DNA of 64,000 nucleotides from positions 1,584,810-1,648,809 of the forward strand of contig NZ_JAANYY010000002.1 of the NCBI RefSeq assembly GCF_012274265.1. The letters run 5' to 3'. Shown piece after piece: positions 35,759 through 45,002 of this stretch; position 1 is the first letter of the stretch; each line of letters opens with the position of its first letter. Under the pieces are notes generated by a model. The model was given only the letters and a program-made list of their open reading frames with translations, was not told the origin of the DNA and ran no database searches. Made by a program: the position numbers and the translations under genes. This stretch comes from Sphingopyxis microcysteis. GTDB taxonomy: Bacteria > Pseudomonadota > Alphaproteobacteria > Sphingomonadales > Sphingomonadaceae.

Positions 35759-37009
35759 TTAGGCCGCCCAGGTCCGCGACGTCGCCGGGTTCGGGGCATT
35801 CTCGGGATCGCGCTCGACCCATTCGATCAGCAGGTCGAGCACGCGGCGCAGCGCCGCGTCCTGTTCGACCAGCCGCGTCTCGAGCGAGGCGATCTGCGCT
35901 TCGAGCGCCGCCAGCTGTTCGGGGTCGATGGCGGGTGCCGCGGGGGCATCGCCATCCGCCGCGGCCATCCGCGCCAGCACCTCGTCGGCGCTCGGATCGG
36001 GCGGGGTCAGGATGACCGTCTCGGCAGGCTGGGCGAAGGGCGGGGCCCCGTCGGCAGCACGCTGCGGCCATTCGAGCGTCGTTTCATTGGCGGGGGTCGG
36101 GGCCGCAAAGGGCGCCGGGGTCGGCGCGACCGCAGCGGCGGCGGCGGCCACGACCTCTTCGACCGGCAGCGGCGCCAGCGTCGATGCGTCGATGCCGCGA
36201 TCGGCCTCGATCTCGGCAACGACCGACCGCACATTCTGCGCGGTGATCCGCGTCATCTGTTCGACCGCGCCGTACAGCAGCAAGCGGCTGACCAGCACGT
36301 TCAATTTGCGCGGCACGCCCTCGCTATAGTCAAAGATTTCCTCGAACGCGTCGGGGCTGAAGCTGGGGTTGCCCGTCCAGCCGACCTTGCCCAGCCGGTG
36401 CAGGATATAGGGTTCGACCTCCTCGGGCTCCATCGGATCGAGGTGATGCGTCGCGATCACGCGCTGGCGCAATTGCTCCAGCGTCGGCGAATGGAACAGC
36501 GTCTGACGAAATTCGGGCTGACCCAGCAGGAAGATTTGCAGCAGCGAATGGCCGCCGAGCACAAAGTTCGACAACATCCGGAGCTCTTCGAGCGCCGAAA
36601 TCGCCAAATTCTGCCCCTCGTCGACGATCAGCAGCGTGCGTTTGCCCGCACGCGCCTGTTCGCGCAGATATTGTTCCATCGAGCGCAGCAGCTCGGCCTT
36701 GCTTTCGCCTTCCCATTCGATCCCGAACTGTTCGGCGACCAGACGGAGCAGATCGTCGCCCTCGACCTGCGTCGACACCAGCTTGACCGCGGTCAGGCGG
36801 TTGGGATCGATCGTGTTCATCAGATGCCCGACCAGCGTCGTCTTGCCCGCGCCGACATCGCCGGTGATGACGATGAAGCCTTCGCCCTGCGCCAGCCCAT
36901 AGCCGAGGTAGGACATCGCCTTGCGGTGGGTGCCGCTTTCAAAATAGAAATGCGGATCAGGCGTCAGCTGGAACGGACGGCCGGTGAAACCATAGAATTG
37001 ATCGTACAT
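35759..37009 (-). CDS. XrtA-associated AAA ATPase
   Basis: This ExeA-like ATPase of 416 residues opens YDQFYGFTGRPFQLTPDPHFYF, the hallmark of the XrtA/PEP-CTERM ATPase family. The Walker A loop is GDVGAGKTT at 50-58 and Walker B is LLIVDEGQN. It ends in an Ala/Pro-rich linker and a short coiled coil (about 375-405). These proteins are thought to power or organise envelope export. It precedes the deacetylase by 45 bases. Confidence 0.92.
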   Translation of the reverse strand: MYDQFYGFTGRPFQLTPDPHFYFESGTHRKAMSYLGYGLAQGEGFIVITGDVGAGKTTLVGHLMNTIDPNRLTAVKLVSTQVEGDDLLRLVAEQFGIEWEGESKAELLRSMEQYLREQARAGKRTLLIVDEGQNLAISALEELRMLSNFVLGGHSLLQIFLLGQPEFRQTLFHSPTLEQLRQRVIATHHLDPMEPEEVEPYILHRLGKVGWTGNPSFSPDAFEEIFDYSEGVPRKLNVLVSRLLLYGAVEQMTRITAQNVRSVVAEIEADRGIDASTLAPLPVEEVVAAAAAAVAPTPAPFAAPTPANETTLEWPQRAADGAPPFAQPAETVILTPPDPSADEVLARMAAADGDAPAAPAIDPEQLAALEAQIASLETRLVEQDAALRRVLDLLIEWVERDPENAPNPATSRTWAA

Positions 37010-37042
37010 CGCGAATTCCCGTTGCCCAATGGGTCGAGCCCA

Positions 37043-38755
37043 TCAGAAGTTGTAACGCAGTCCCACCAAAGCTGAACCAATAAGCTGGCTGTTGAAGCCA
37101 TCCTGATCGAACGCGTTCAGGCTCGCCGCCGCGGTGCCGGTCAGGCTGCGCCAGAACCGGCGCGAATAGGCGGCCGACAGCCCCGCCGACTGTACGTCGC
37201 TGACCCCCGGAGCGCCATTGTCGAAATAATTGAGATAGCCCGACAGGCTGATGTCCGAATCGGCGTCGAGTCGGCGCCCAGCCGACAGGAACAGATAATA
37301 ATTCTCGTCCTTGATCCCGTTCAGGCTGGCGATCGGCGACAGCAAGGGGGCAAGCAGCTTGCGCTGGTCATAGCCGACGCCGACCCCGTAATTCCACCCG
37401 CCAAAGCGCGAGCCGATCGTCGCCTGCACCCCGCGGCTGCGATATTGCGCCGCCGTTGCATTGCCGAGCTGGTTGCTGAGGCATCCGCCGCCCGCCTGTC
37501 CGAATACGCACGGGTTGATATTGCCGCCGATCGGGTTGCGCGTCGGATCGAACTGGGTCGGCAGCGCCGCCAGTCCGCCCGACAGCCCGCGACCAAGGCT
37601 CGACAGCCCGTCATAGACGCCGACCTGGATCGTCGTCGCATGGTCGGCGCGATAGGAAAAGCTGCCGGTATAGATGGTATCGCCATAACGGCGCCCGACG
37701 CGCGCGGTCGCCGACGTACGGCGGCTTGGCTGCCACATCACACCCGCGTCCCAGATCAGGCCGTCGGTATCGAACGACAGCTGGCGCGGGGTCGATTTGT
37801 CGGTCACGAAACGTCCGTTCGCATCGCGCACCGGCACGCCGCCCGCATCGACCACCGGATTGCGCTGGCCGATTTCGATATCCTCGTAACCGACACCGCC
37901 GAGCAGCGCGACGGTCGGCCCGATCGGCATGGTCACGTCGGCGCGGGCATATTTGCCCTCGAAACGCTGGTCGAGCTGGCTGGCATCCTCGCGTTCATAA
38001 CCGCCCGAAACCTGCCAGCCGAACGGCAGATCGCCGGGGCGCGCGCCGACGCTGGCCCAGGCGACATGGTTGGTCGAGCTGTCGAAAATATCCTGCGGCT
38101 GCGATCCCGGCGACAGGATCGGCGGCGTATCGACATCGACCTTGGTATAGCCAAAGCGGTAACCGGCGCCGACATCAAGCCCGCCGATCCGCCGCGCCAA
38201 GGTCGGCCCGGCATACACCGAATAGAGGTTCGCGACATTGCTGGCGTCGCCGATGAACAAGCCGCTGTCGGCGCCCGCGCCGTCGGCGCGGGTGCGGGTC
38301 GCAAGCGCGCCGCCCTCCAAGTTCAGCCCACGCGCCACTTCGATCCGGCCGCGCGCCAGCCCGCTGATCGTATTGGAATCGTCAAGCCCGCCGTTCCACC
38401 CGAAACGATGTTCATACCGCACCGTCGCCGCCAATTCGGCGCGGCTGGTCACGATCGCGGCGTCAACGCCAGCCGCCACCGTGGTATAGGTCAGGACGTC
38501 GCCGCCGTTCTTCAGGTCGGCGGTCAGCACCTGGCCGACCTCCAGATAGGGGCTGACATCGACCTGTCGCTGGCTGCGACGCGCTTCGGCGCGCTTGGCC
38601 GATCGGCCCGGCTCGGCCGACGGCGCGCTAGCCGGAGCGTCGCTGGCGCCGGATGCGGGATCACCCGAAAATTGCGCCTGCGCGCCGGTCGCGGTTCCCG
38701 CCAGCAGCAGCGCCGCCAGCACGCCCGTGCGGCGCAATGTGGTGGTGGTGCGCAT
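37043..38755 (-). CDS. XrtA-associated outer-membrane beta-barrel
   Basis: This 570-residue exported protein has a signal peptide (about 1-32, ending GAQAQ). A series of amphipathic strands follows, ending in Phe (ALVGLRYNF). The profile matches the TIGR03016-type outer-membrane protein that accompanies the XrtA kinase and ATPase. It may form the outer-membrane passage for the polymer. The ATG at 38755 shares an ATGA overlap with the kinase stop, while the longer frame is an artefact. Confidence 0.85.
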   Translation of the reverse strand: MRTTTTLRRTGVLAALLLAGTATGAQAQFSGDPASGASDAPASAPSAEPGRSAKRAEARRSQRQVDVSPYLEVGQVLTADLKNGGDVLTYTTVAAGVDAAIVTSRAELAATVRYEHRFGWNGGLDDSNTISGLARGRIEVARGLNLEGGALATRTRADGAGADSGLFIGDASNVANLYSVYAGPTLARRIGGLDVGAGYRFGYTKVDVDTPPILSPGSQPQDIFDSSTNHVAWASVGARPGDLPFGWQVSGGYEREDASQLDQRFEGKYARADVTMPIGPTVALLGGVGYEDIEIGQRNPVVDAGGVPVRDANGRFVTDKSTPRQLSFDTDGLIWDAGVMWQPSRRTSATARVGRRYGDTIYTGSFSYRADHATTIQVGVYDGLSSLGRGLSGGLAALPTQFDPTRNPIGGNINPCVFGQAGGGCLSNQLGNATAAQYRSRGVQATIGSRFGGWNYGVGVGYDQRKLLAPLLSPIASLNGIKDENYYLFLSAGRRLDADSDISLSGYLNYFDNGAPGVSDVQSAGLSAAYSRRFWRSLTGTAAASLNAFDQDGFNSQLIGSALVGLRYNF

Positions 38756-39768
38756 CACGCGCCTCCTTGTCCGTAATAGGTGCCGAAGCGGCGGCCACCC
38801 GGCGAAAATTTCACGCCATTGAGAAGCAGTTGGATATGCGGACACGCGCCCATCAGGCCGATCGCGTCGCGCAGGGCGGATTCCAATGTTTCATCGGCGC
38901 GCACGACCATGATCGTCTGGCCGACATGCCCGGCGAGCACCGCGGCGGGCGACGCCGCCAGCACCGGCGGCGAATCGATGATCAGGATGCGGCCGGGGGC
39001 GCCCTGTTCGAGCTGCGCCAGCAACGCATCGGTGCGCGCCGAAGCAAGCAGTTCGGTGTCGTGCATATGCCCGGTGCCCGCGGGCATGACCTTCAGGCCC
39101 GGAATATCGGTCTGGATCAGGCAATCACCAAGTGGCAGATGCGCATCGGCCAGCGCGTCCATCAACCCCGGACCATCCTCCAGCCCCAGCGCTTCCAGCA
39201 CGCTCGGCTTGGCGATGTCGGCGTCGATCAGCAGGACGTCATGGTCGGCCTCGACCGCCAGGCTGAGCGCCAGATTGACCGCGGAAAAGGTCTTGCCCTC
39301 GCCCGGGTTGGCCGAGGCGATCAGCACGCGGTGGCCGCGCGGCAGGATCGGGCGATTGCCGGTGCCGCCGAAGTTGCGGATCAATTCGCGCTTCACGATG
39401 CGATATTCTTCGGAAATTCCGGTCACCGGGGTGCCGGGTACGATCATCCCGCGCGACGCCAGCCGCTCGCGGTCTATCGTCCCCTGCCGCGTCGGAACGA
39501 TCGCAGGGGCGGCCTTGGCGATCTCCTTGCGCGGCGATGGCTGCGGCGTCGGGGCGGTTTCGACCGTCGGGCTGGCCGGGGCGATCGCCTCGGGCGGCAA
39601 GACTTCTGCAACCGGTTCGGCCTGGACCTTTTTGGCCTTTTTGGGCGCTTCGGGGGGCAGGCTCGACACGTCGATCGTCGGCGCATTGGCCGCGGGATCG
39701 AGGCCGAACATGTCGGCCGCGCGTTCGAGGAGCGAGGGCGGGCGCTTGACTTTGCGTTGGTCGTTCAT
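38755..39768 (-). CDS. XrtA-associated tyrosine autokinase (CpsD/BY-kinase type)
   Basis: This 337-residue cytoplasmic BY-kinase has Walker A SANPGEGKT at 152-160, Walker A' LLIDADI at 179-185 and Walker B ILIIDSPP at 261-268. The N-terminal 90 residues are a Pro/Ala/Lys-rich linker. The C-terminal tail RRFGTYYGQGGA holds only two tyrosines, fewer than in classical Wzc. It works with the Wzz-like protein encoded 15 bases upstream to control chain length and export. Confidence 0.9.
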   Translation of the reverse strand: MNDQRKVKRPPSLLERAADMFGLDPAANAPTIDVSSLPPEAPKKAKKVQAEPVAEVLPPEAIAPASPTVETAPTPQPSPRKEIAKAAPAIVPTRQGTIDRERLASRGMIVPGTPVTGISEEYRIVKRELIRNFGGTGNRPILPRGHRVLIASANPGEGKTFSAVNLALSLAVEADHDVLLIDADIAKPSVLEALGLEDGPGLMDALADAHLPLGDCLIQTDIPGLKVMPAGTGHMHDTELLASARTDALLAQLEQGAPGRILIIDSPPVLAASPAAVLAGHVGQTIMVVRADETLESALRDAIGLMGACPHIQLLLNGVKFSPGGRRFGTYYGQGGA

Positions 39769-39782
39769 GTCATCGTCCCCCG

Positions 39783-41330
39783 TCACGCTACCATGCCGCG
39801 CTGGATGAATTCGGCGACCAGCAGCAGGGCGTAGAGCCCGACCAAGGCGCCGCCGCCGCTTGCCAGCCAAACCAGTTTCTTGCGCCGCTCAACGTGGCGT
39901 TCGGGGGTCACGACTTCGGTGATCGAACCGATGACGGGCAATCCGCTCGCGCGCTCCAGCTTCGCCGCGGTGGCATAGCTGGCGCGCACCTGGCCGAGGC
40001 CAAAGGCAGCGCCGATCCCGCCGCCGATCCCGGCGAGCAGGACGAGGGTCAGGAACAAGGGCCGATTGGGCGCCGCGGGGCTGGTCGGCTTCGTCGGCGG
40101 ATCGAGAAGTTCGATCTTGATCGCGTCGGTTTCGGTCTGCACGTCGCCGCGCAGCCGTACCTGTTCGCGCTGTGCCAGCAGCTTGTCATATTGCGCCTTG
40201 AACGCGGTATATTCGCCGTTGATCCGGTCATATTCGGCGGCAATGCCGGGGTTCTGGATCTGCTGGCTGGTGATCCGCGCGATGTCGCCGCTCAGCTGCG
40301 CCTTGCGGGCATTGAGCGCGCTGACCGTCGCCTGCCGCTCGGCGCGCATCGCGGCGAGCGAGGCATAGGCCGGGTTCTGCGAATTGCCGCCGCCACCGCT
40401 GCCCGCGCCTTCGCGGTCGGCCATGGCTTTGAGCGAGGCGATCTGGCTTTTCAGCGCGATGACGTCGGGATGCGCATCGGTCAGCCCGCGCGCGCGCATC
40501 GACGACAGTTCGTTCTGCGCGCCTGCCAGCTGCTGCCGCGCAACCCCGCCGCCGACGCCGCCCATGCCGGGGACGTTGATCGTCGCGGGGGTCGACGCGA
40601 GCTGGCCGTTGGCGGCAGCGAGCTGTGCCTGCGCGGCAACAAGCTGCGAATCGATCTGGCCCAGCTCGGCGCGCGCCGCTTCGACGCGCTGTGCCGGCGA
40701 TCCGGCCCCGCCGGGGATCAGCCCGATATTCTGCGCCTCGAACGCCGCGCGGCGCGCCTCGACTTCGCGTAGCGCCTTTTCGCGGTCGGCGATTTGCGCA
40801 TCGAGGAATTTCAGCCCTTCGCGCGCGTTCATCCGCCCGCCGCGCAGCTGGTCGTCGCGAAACACGGTGATGAGGCTGTCGAGCACACCCGAAGCCAGCT
40901 TGGCATTGTCGGCATCGGACAGGCTGCCGACCCCGACGCTCGAGGTTATTTCAAAGATATTATCTTGTTGCGGTACAACCTTGATATTCTTTTGCAGCAT
41001 CGCGACCGCGCCCGCCTTTTCGCGCTCGCCCGCGCCTGCGGGAAGCAGACCCGTCGTCGCCGCGACCTTTTCCAGATTGCGCGCGCTGGTCAGCGTTTCG
41101 CGGATCTGGTCGATGCGCTGGCGTCCGCCATAGGCGCCGCCCTGCGGATCATCGGGCAGGATTTCGTTGATGTCGACGAGCAGCCGGGCGCGCGAATCAT
41201 AACGGTTTGGGATCGACGCGATCGCCAGCCAGCCCAGGATGCAAATGCCCCATGCCACCGCCAGCACGAGCCACCGGCGCGTCCAGACGCTGTGCAGCGC
41301 CACCCGGAATTCGTCGTAAAGGCTGGTCAT
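39783..41330 (-). CDS. XrtA-associated chain-length determinant (Wzz-like)
   Basis: This 515-residue inner-membrane polysaccharide co-polymerase has helices at about residues 20-38 and 410-435 and another near 490. A long periplasmic coiled coil in between contains repeated Ala/Gln-rich heptads and a Gly-rich insert (GAGSGGGGNSQ). It is typical of the XrtA-linked Wzz family and is followed directly by its kinase. The split of Wzz and kinase into two genes is the Gram-positive-like arrangement. Confidence 0.9.
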   Translation of the reverse strand: MTSLYDEFRVALHSVWTRRWLVLAVAWGICILGWLAIASIPNRYDSRARLLVDINEILPDDPQGGAYGGRQRIDQIRETLTSARNLEKVAATTGLLPAGAGEREKAGAVAMLQKNIKVVPQQDNIFEITSSVGVGSLSDADNAKLASGVLDSLITVFRDDQLRGGRMNAREGLKFLDAQIADREKALREVEARRAAFEAQNIGLIPGGAGSPAQRVEAARAELGQIDSQLVAAQAQLAAANGQLASTPATINVPGMGGVGGGVARQQLAGAQNELSSMRARGLTDAHPDVIALKSQIASLKAMADREGAGSGGGGNSQNPAYASLAAMRAERQATVSALNARKAQLSGDIARITSQQIQNPGIAAEYDRINGEYTAFKAQYDKLLAQREQVRLRGDVQTETDAIKIELLDPPTKPTSPAAPNRPLFLTLVLLAGIGGGIGAAFGLGQVRASYATAAKLERASGLPVIGSITEVVTPERHVERRKKLVWLASGGGALVGLYALLLVAEFIQRGMVA

Positions 41331-41378
41331 CGGCTACGGTCAATCCTTGGATATGGGTCGGTCGGCGGTCGGTCTGGG

Positions 41379-42035
41379 TCAGAACATGCTTTCGGGGATG
41401 ATGATGACATCGCCGGGCTGCAACCGCACATTGGCCTTGATGTCGCCGCGCTTGATCAGGTCATTCAGCCGCAAGGCAAATTCCTGCTGCTTGCCGCTGC
41501 CCTTGTCGAAACGGACGAGTCGCGCCTTGTTTCCAGCCGCATATTCGCCGAGGCCGCCAACTGCAATCATTGCGTCGAGCACGGTCATGTTGGCGCGAAA
41601 CGGAATCGATGCCGGCTTTTCGGTCGCGCCGACGACGCGCACCTGCTGCGAAAAGGTGCTGTTGAACGTGGTGACGATGACGCTGACGATCGGGTCGGTG
41701 ATATATTGGCTGAGCTGCAGCTTGATATCCTGCTGGAGCATCGTCGGGGTCTTGCCGACCGCGGGCATATCGGTGATCAGCGGCGTCGTGATCCGCCCGT
41801 CGGGCCGCACCTGAACCTTGCCGCCGAGTTCCGGATTGCGCCACACGAAGATCTGAAGCTCGTCGAGCGGGCCGATGATATATTCCTCGCCCGGGCCTTC
41901 CTGATTCTGGACAAAGGTCGCGCTCGGCAGCTGCGGCGCGCCGCCGCCCGTGCTGGCGCAGCCCGCGAGCGCCGTCGACGCGATACCGCAAACAAGCGCG
42001 GCGCGGGCGACGCGAAGCGAAGGGAACGAAGCCAT
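41379..42035 (-). CDS. XrtA-associated polysaccharide export lipoprotein (Wza-like)
   Basis: This 218-residue outer-membrane export protein has a lipoprotein signal with lipobox LAGC (Cys26). A polysaccharide export domain follows (EYIIGPLDELQIFVWRNPEL near residues 50-70), then a SLBB-type repeat (RVVGATEKPASIPFRANMTV). I chose ATG 42035 with AAAGG ten bases upstream; a TTG two codons earlier is possible. It is the first gene of the export set and follows a 173-base gap. Confidence 0.9.
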   Translation of the reverse strand: MASFPSLRVARAALVCGIASTALAGCASTGGGAPQLPSATFVQNQEGPGEEYIIGPLDELQIFVWRNPELGGKVQVRPDGRITTPLITDMPAVGKTPTMLQQDIKLQLSQYITDPIVSVIVTTFNSTFSQQVRVVGATEKPASIPFRANMTVLDAMIAVGGLGEYAAGNKARLVRFDKGSGKQQEFALRLNDLIKRGDIKANVRLQPGDVIIIPESMF

Positions 42036-42208
42036 AATCAATCAACCTTTCGTGCCGCGGGCAGCCGCCACGGCGCAAATCCCCGCGGCAACCGTCAATG
42101 CGTCAGCATCCACCCTTGCGCGAAAAGGGTGAACATAGAGTTAGTATTGAGATAGGTTTGACTAGCACATCGGCAGAACTGTCCCGTTAAGGAACAGGTT
42201 TTGCCGCG
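42036..42208 (-). promoter_or_regulatory. Likely promoter region of the XrtA export genes
   Basis: This is the only sizeable gap inside the minus-strand XrtA block. It includes a stretch near 42130-42200 that is clearly less GC-rich than its surroundings. That suggests a promoter ahead of the Wza-like gene. I cannot name -35/-10 boxes with confidence. Confidence 0.4.
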
Positions 42209-43438
42209 TCAGACGAGCATCTCGCGGGCCGGGCCTTGCCCCAGAAAGGCGGCGGGGCTCGCGCTTGCGCCATAGGCGCCCGCCTGGAAGATCGCGATCA
42301 GGTCGCCGACGTCGGCGCGCGGCAACGCGACCTGATCGCCCAGCCGGTCGAGCGGGGTGCAGAGGCACCCGACCACCGACACCGTTTCGGCAGGCGCATC
42401 GCGGAACCGCCCGGCGACCGCGATCGGATAGTTGCGCCGGATCACCGTCCCGAAATTGCCGCTCGCCGCGAGCTGGTGGTGGAGCCCGCCGTCGGTGACG
42501 AGGAACGTCTCGCCATGGCTGGTCTTGCGATCGACGACGCGGGTCAGATAGACGCCCGCCTCGGCCACCAGCCAGCGCCCAAGTTCCATTGCAAAGCGGC
42601 TTTTCGCGAGCACATCGGCGCGAGCGGCAAGCGTGTCGCCCAGCGCCGCGCCGACCGCCGCGGCATCGACCGCGGTGTCGCCGGGGAAATAAGGCACCCC
42701 CATGCCGCCCCCCAGATTGACGAGCGGCGGCGTCGCGCCAGCTTCGTCCGCCAGTCTGGCGGCCAGCGCAACCGTCTGCGCCTGCGTGTCGGCGATGGCC
42801 TCGGCATCAAGTGCCTGCGATCCCGCGAAAATATGGAAGCCCTGCCAGTCGGCGCCCGCCGCGATCAGGCGTCGAACCAGCGCCGGAACCTCGGCGGCAT
42901 CGACCCCGAACGGCTTGGCGCCGCCGCCCATCTTCATCCCCGAGCCCTTGAGGTCGAAGTCGGGATTGACCCGCACCGCCAGGCTGGGTGTCAGACCGAG
43001 ACGCGCGGCGATCGACAGCGCGCGCTCCGCCTCGCCCGCCGATTCCAGATTGAGCGTGGCGCCCGCCACAATCGCTGCCTCCAGCTCGCGGTCGCGCTTG
43101 CCGGGTCCGGCAAAGCTGATGTCGCCCGCGGGCATCCCGGCGTCGATCGCGGCTTTCAGCTCGCCGCCCGACGCGACGTCGAACCCGTCGACCAGCCGCG
43201 CCATGAAGGCAAGCAGCGGCGCATAGGGGTTTGCCTTCATCGCAAAATGCAGCTGCACGTCGGCGGGCATTGCGGCGCGCCATTCGGCGACCCGCGCGGT
43301 CAACATCGCGCTGTCGTAAACGAACAGCGGCGTGTCGCCTGCCATGTCGGCGAGCGTATCGGCGCGGTCGCCGCCGATCAGCAGCATCCCGTCGTCATCG
43401 GCGGCGTAACCCGGCGGAATCGGACCGTGCGGCTTCAT
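42209..43438 (-). CDS. XrtA-associated PLP-dependent decarboxylase
   Basis: This fold-type III PLP decarboxylase of 409 residues is related to diaminopimelate and ornithine decarboxylases. The cofactor lysine is Lys68 in HFAMKANPY. FHIFAGSQ and LVNLGGGMGVPYF lie in the barrel, and VVGCLCTPLD holds the active-site cysteine near the C-terminus. It matches the decarboxylase family tied to exosortase A loci, whose substrate is unknown. It overlaps the acyl-CoA ligase gene (ATGA) and so probably works on the product of that enzyme. Confidence 0.9.
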   Translation of the reverse strand: MKPHGPIPPGYAADDDGMLLIGGDRADTLADMAGDTPLFVYDSAMLTARVAEWRAAMPADVQLHFAMKANPYAPLLAFMARLVDGFDVASGGELKAAIDAGMPAGDISFAGPGKRDRELEAAIVAGATLNLESAGEAERALSIAARLGLTPSLAVRVNPDFDLKGSGMKMGGGAKPFGVDAAEVPALVRRLIAAGADWQGFHIFAGSQALDAEAIADTQAQTVALAARLADEAGATPPLVNLGGGMGVPYFPGDTAVDAAAVGAALGDTLAARADVLAKSRFAMELGRWLVAEAGVYLTRVVDRKTSHGETFLVTDGGLHHQLAASGNFGTVIRRNYPIAVAGRFRDAPAETVSVVGCLCTPLDRLGDQVALPRADVGDLIAIFQAGAYGASASPAAFLGQGPAREMLV

Positions 43439-44967
43439 GCCGCCACCGCCTGCGCCCAATCGGCGGCAATCGCCACGCGGTCGAGCTTGCCGTTGGGGTT
43501 ACGGGGCAGCGTATCGCGCCATTCGATCGTCTGCGGCTGCATGAAATTGGGCAGATTCTGGCGCAGATGAGCGCTCAGCCCTGCTTCGTCAGCCACTCCG
43601 GATTTGCCGCGTACGATCAGGATGATCGCGGCCCCCAGCCGCGCATCCGACACCCCGAAAGCGACCGCTTCGTAGATCAGCCCCGACGCGACCGCGACAT
43701 CCTCGACCTCGGTCGGGCTGACGCGGTTGCCCGCGGTCTTGATCATCGCATCGTCGCGGCCGACGAAATAGAGAAGGCCGTTGGCGTCGCGGCGCACCGT
43801 GTCGCCCGACCACACCGCCGTTCCGCCATATTCGGACGCGCGCGGCGCCGCTTTGAAGCGCTCGGCGGTCCGTTCCGCATCGCGCCAATAGCCCTTTGCG
43901 ACCAGCGGCCCGCAATGCACCAGCTCGCCCGGTTCCTCGTCGGCAGTGATCGTCCCGTCAGGGCGGCACACCAATATTTCGGCATGCGGGATCGCACGGC
44001 CCATCGAGGTCGGATGGTGGGGAACGAGCTTCGGCTCGAGATAGGTCGACCGGAACGCCTCGGTCAGCCCGTACATCGGATAAATGTCGGCATTGGGAAA
44101 GGTCGCCCGCATCGCGTCGATCAGCGACGGTGTGAGCGCGCCGCCGCTGTTGGTCAGCCGTTTGAGATACGCTGCGGCCTCGCCGGGCCAGTCGCTCTCG
44201 ACCAGCTGCACCCAGAGCGGCGGCACCCCCGCCAGCGTCGTCGCGCGATGCCGCGCCACCGCCTTCACGACGTCGCGCGGGGTGAGATAATCGAGCGGCG
44301 CCACCGCGGCGCCGGCATACCAGCTCAAAAGCAACTGGTTCTGCCCATAATCGAAGCTGAGCGGCAGCACCGCAAGCACGCGGTCTTCGGGCGCGAGTTC
44401 AAGATAGGAGGCAACGCTTTCGGCGCCGAGCCACAGATTGGCATGGCTCAGCATCACGCCCTTGGGCCGCCCGGTCGATCCGCTGGTATAGAGGATCGCC
44501 GCCAGATCGTCGGGATCAGCTGACGATGGCACCAGCCCGTCCCCGCTCGAATCGATTACTTCCTCGGCGATCTTCAGATCCTGCACGATGCAACCCGCGG
44601 GCAAACCGTCGCCGAGCATCTCTGCCCGCGCGCTGTTCGTGAGCAGCAGTTTCGCCCCGCTGTCAGCCAGGATATGCGCGACCTGCGGACCCTTGAGCAG
44701 CGGATTGACCGGCACATGGATCACCCCCGCGCGCGCCGCCGCCAGCGGCATCAGGCAGGCCAGCCGCGTCTTCGCGCTCCAGCTCGCCACCCGTTCACCC
44801 GGCGCGCCCGCCTGCGCCAGCAACCATGCCGCCAGCCGCCCGACCCCTGCGTCAAGTTCAGCAAAGGTCAGCCCAGCGTCTCCGATCAACAACGCAGCCG
44901 CATCGGGCGCGCCGCAGCGGGCGAGATGGTCGATCGGCCTGGAAGTTGGGTTTTCGGCTTTGGTCAT
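43435..44967 (-). CDS. XrtA-associated AMP-forming acyl-CoA ligase
   Basis: This ANL-superfamily adenylating enzyme of 510 residues has the phosphate loop ILYTSGSTGRPKGVMLSHAN. YPMYGLTEAFRSTYL and the hinge YFVGRDDAMIKTAGNRVSPTE follow, and the catalytic lysine is in RNPNGKLDR near the end. It activates a carboxylic or amino acid as adenylate and passes it to CoA or a carrier protein. The carrier encoded at 45995 is a likely acceptor. It is divergent from the plus-strand block across only 35 bases. Confidence 0.9.
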   Translation of the reverse strand: MTKAENPTSRPIDHLARCGAPDAAALLIGDAGLTFAELDAGVGRLAAWLLAQAGAPGERVASWSAKTRLACLMPLAAARAGVIHVPVNPLLKGPQVAHILADSGAKLLLTNSARAEMLGDGLPAGCIVQDLKIAEEVIDSSGDGLVPSSADPDDLAAILYTSGSTGRPKGVMLSHANLWLGAESVASYLELAPEDRVLAVLPLSFDYGQNQLLLSWYAGAAVAPLDYLTPRDVVKAVARHRATTLAGVPPLWVQLVESDWPGEAAAYLKRLTNSGGALTPSLIDAMRATFPNADIYPMYGLTEAFRSTYLEPKLVPHHPTSMGRAIPHAEILVCRPDGTITADEEPGELVHCGPLVAKGYWRDAERTAERFKAAPRASEYGGTAVWSGDTVRRDANGLLYFVGRDDAMIKTAGNRVSPTEVEDVAVASGLIYEAVAFGVSDARLGAAIILIVRGKSGVADEAGLSAHLRQNLPNFMQPQTIEWRDTLPRNPNGKLDRVAIAADWAQAVAA

Positions 44968-45002
44968 CGGCTGTTAGGAGTGCAGTGATAGAGGGCGACA
45001 CC

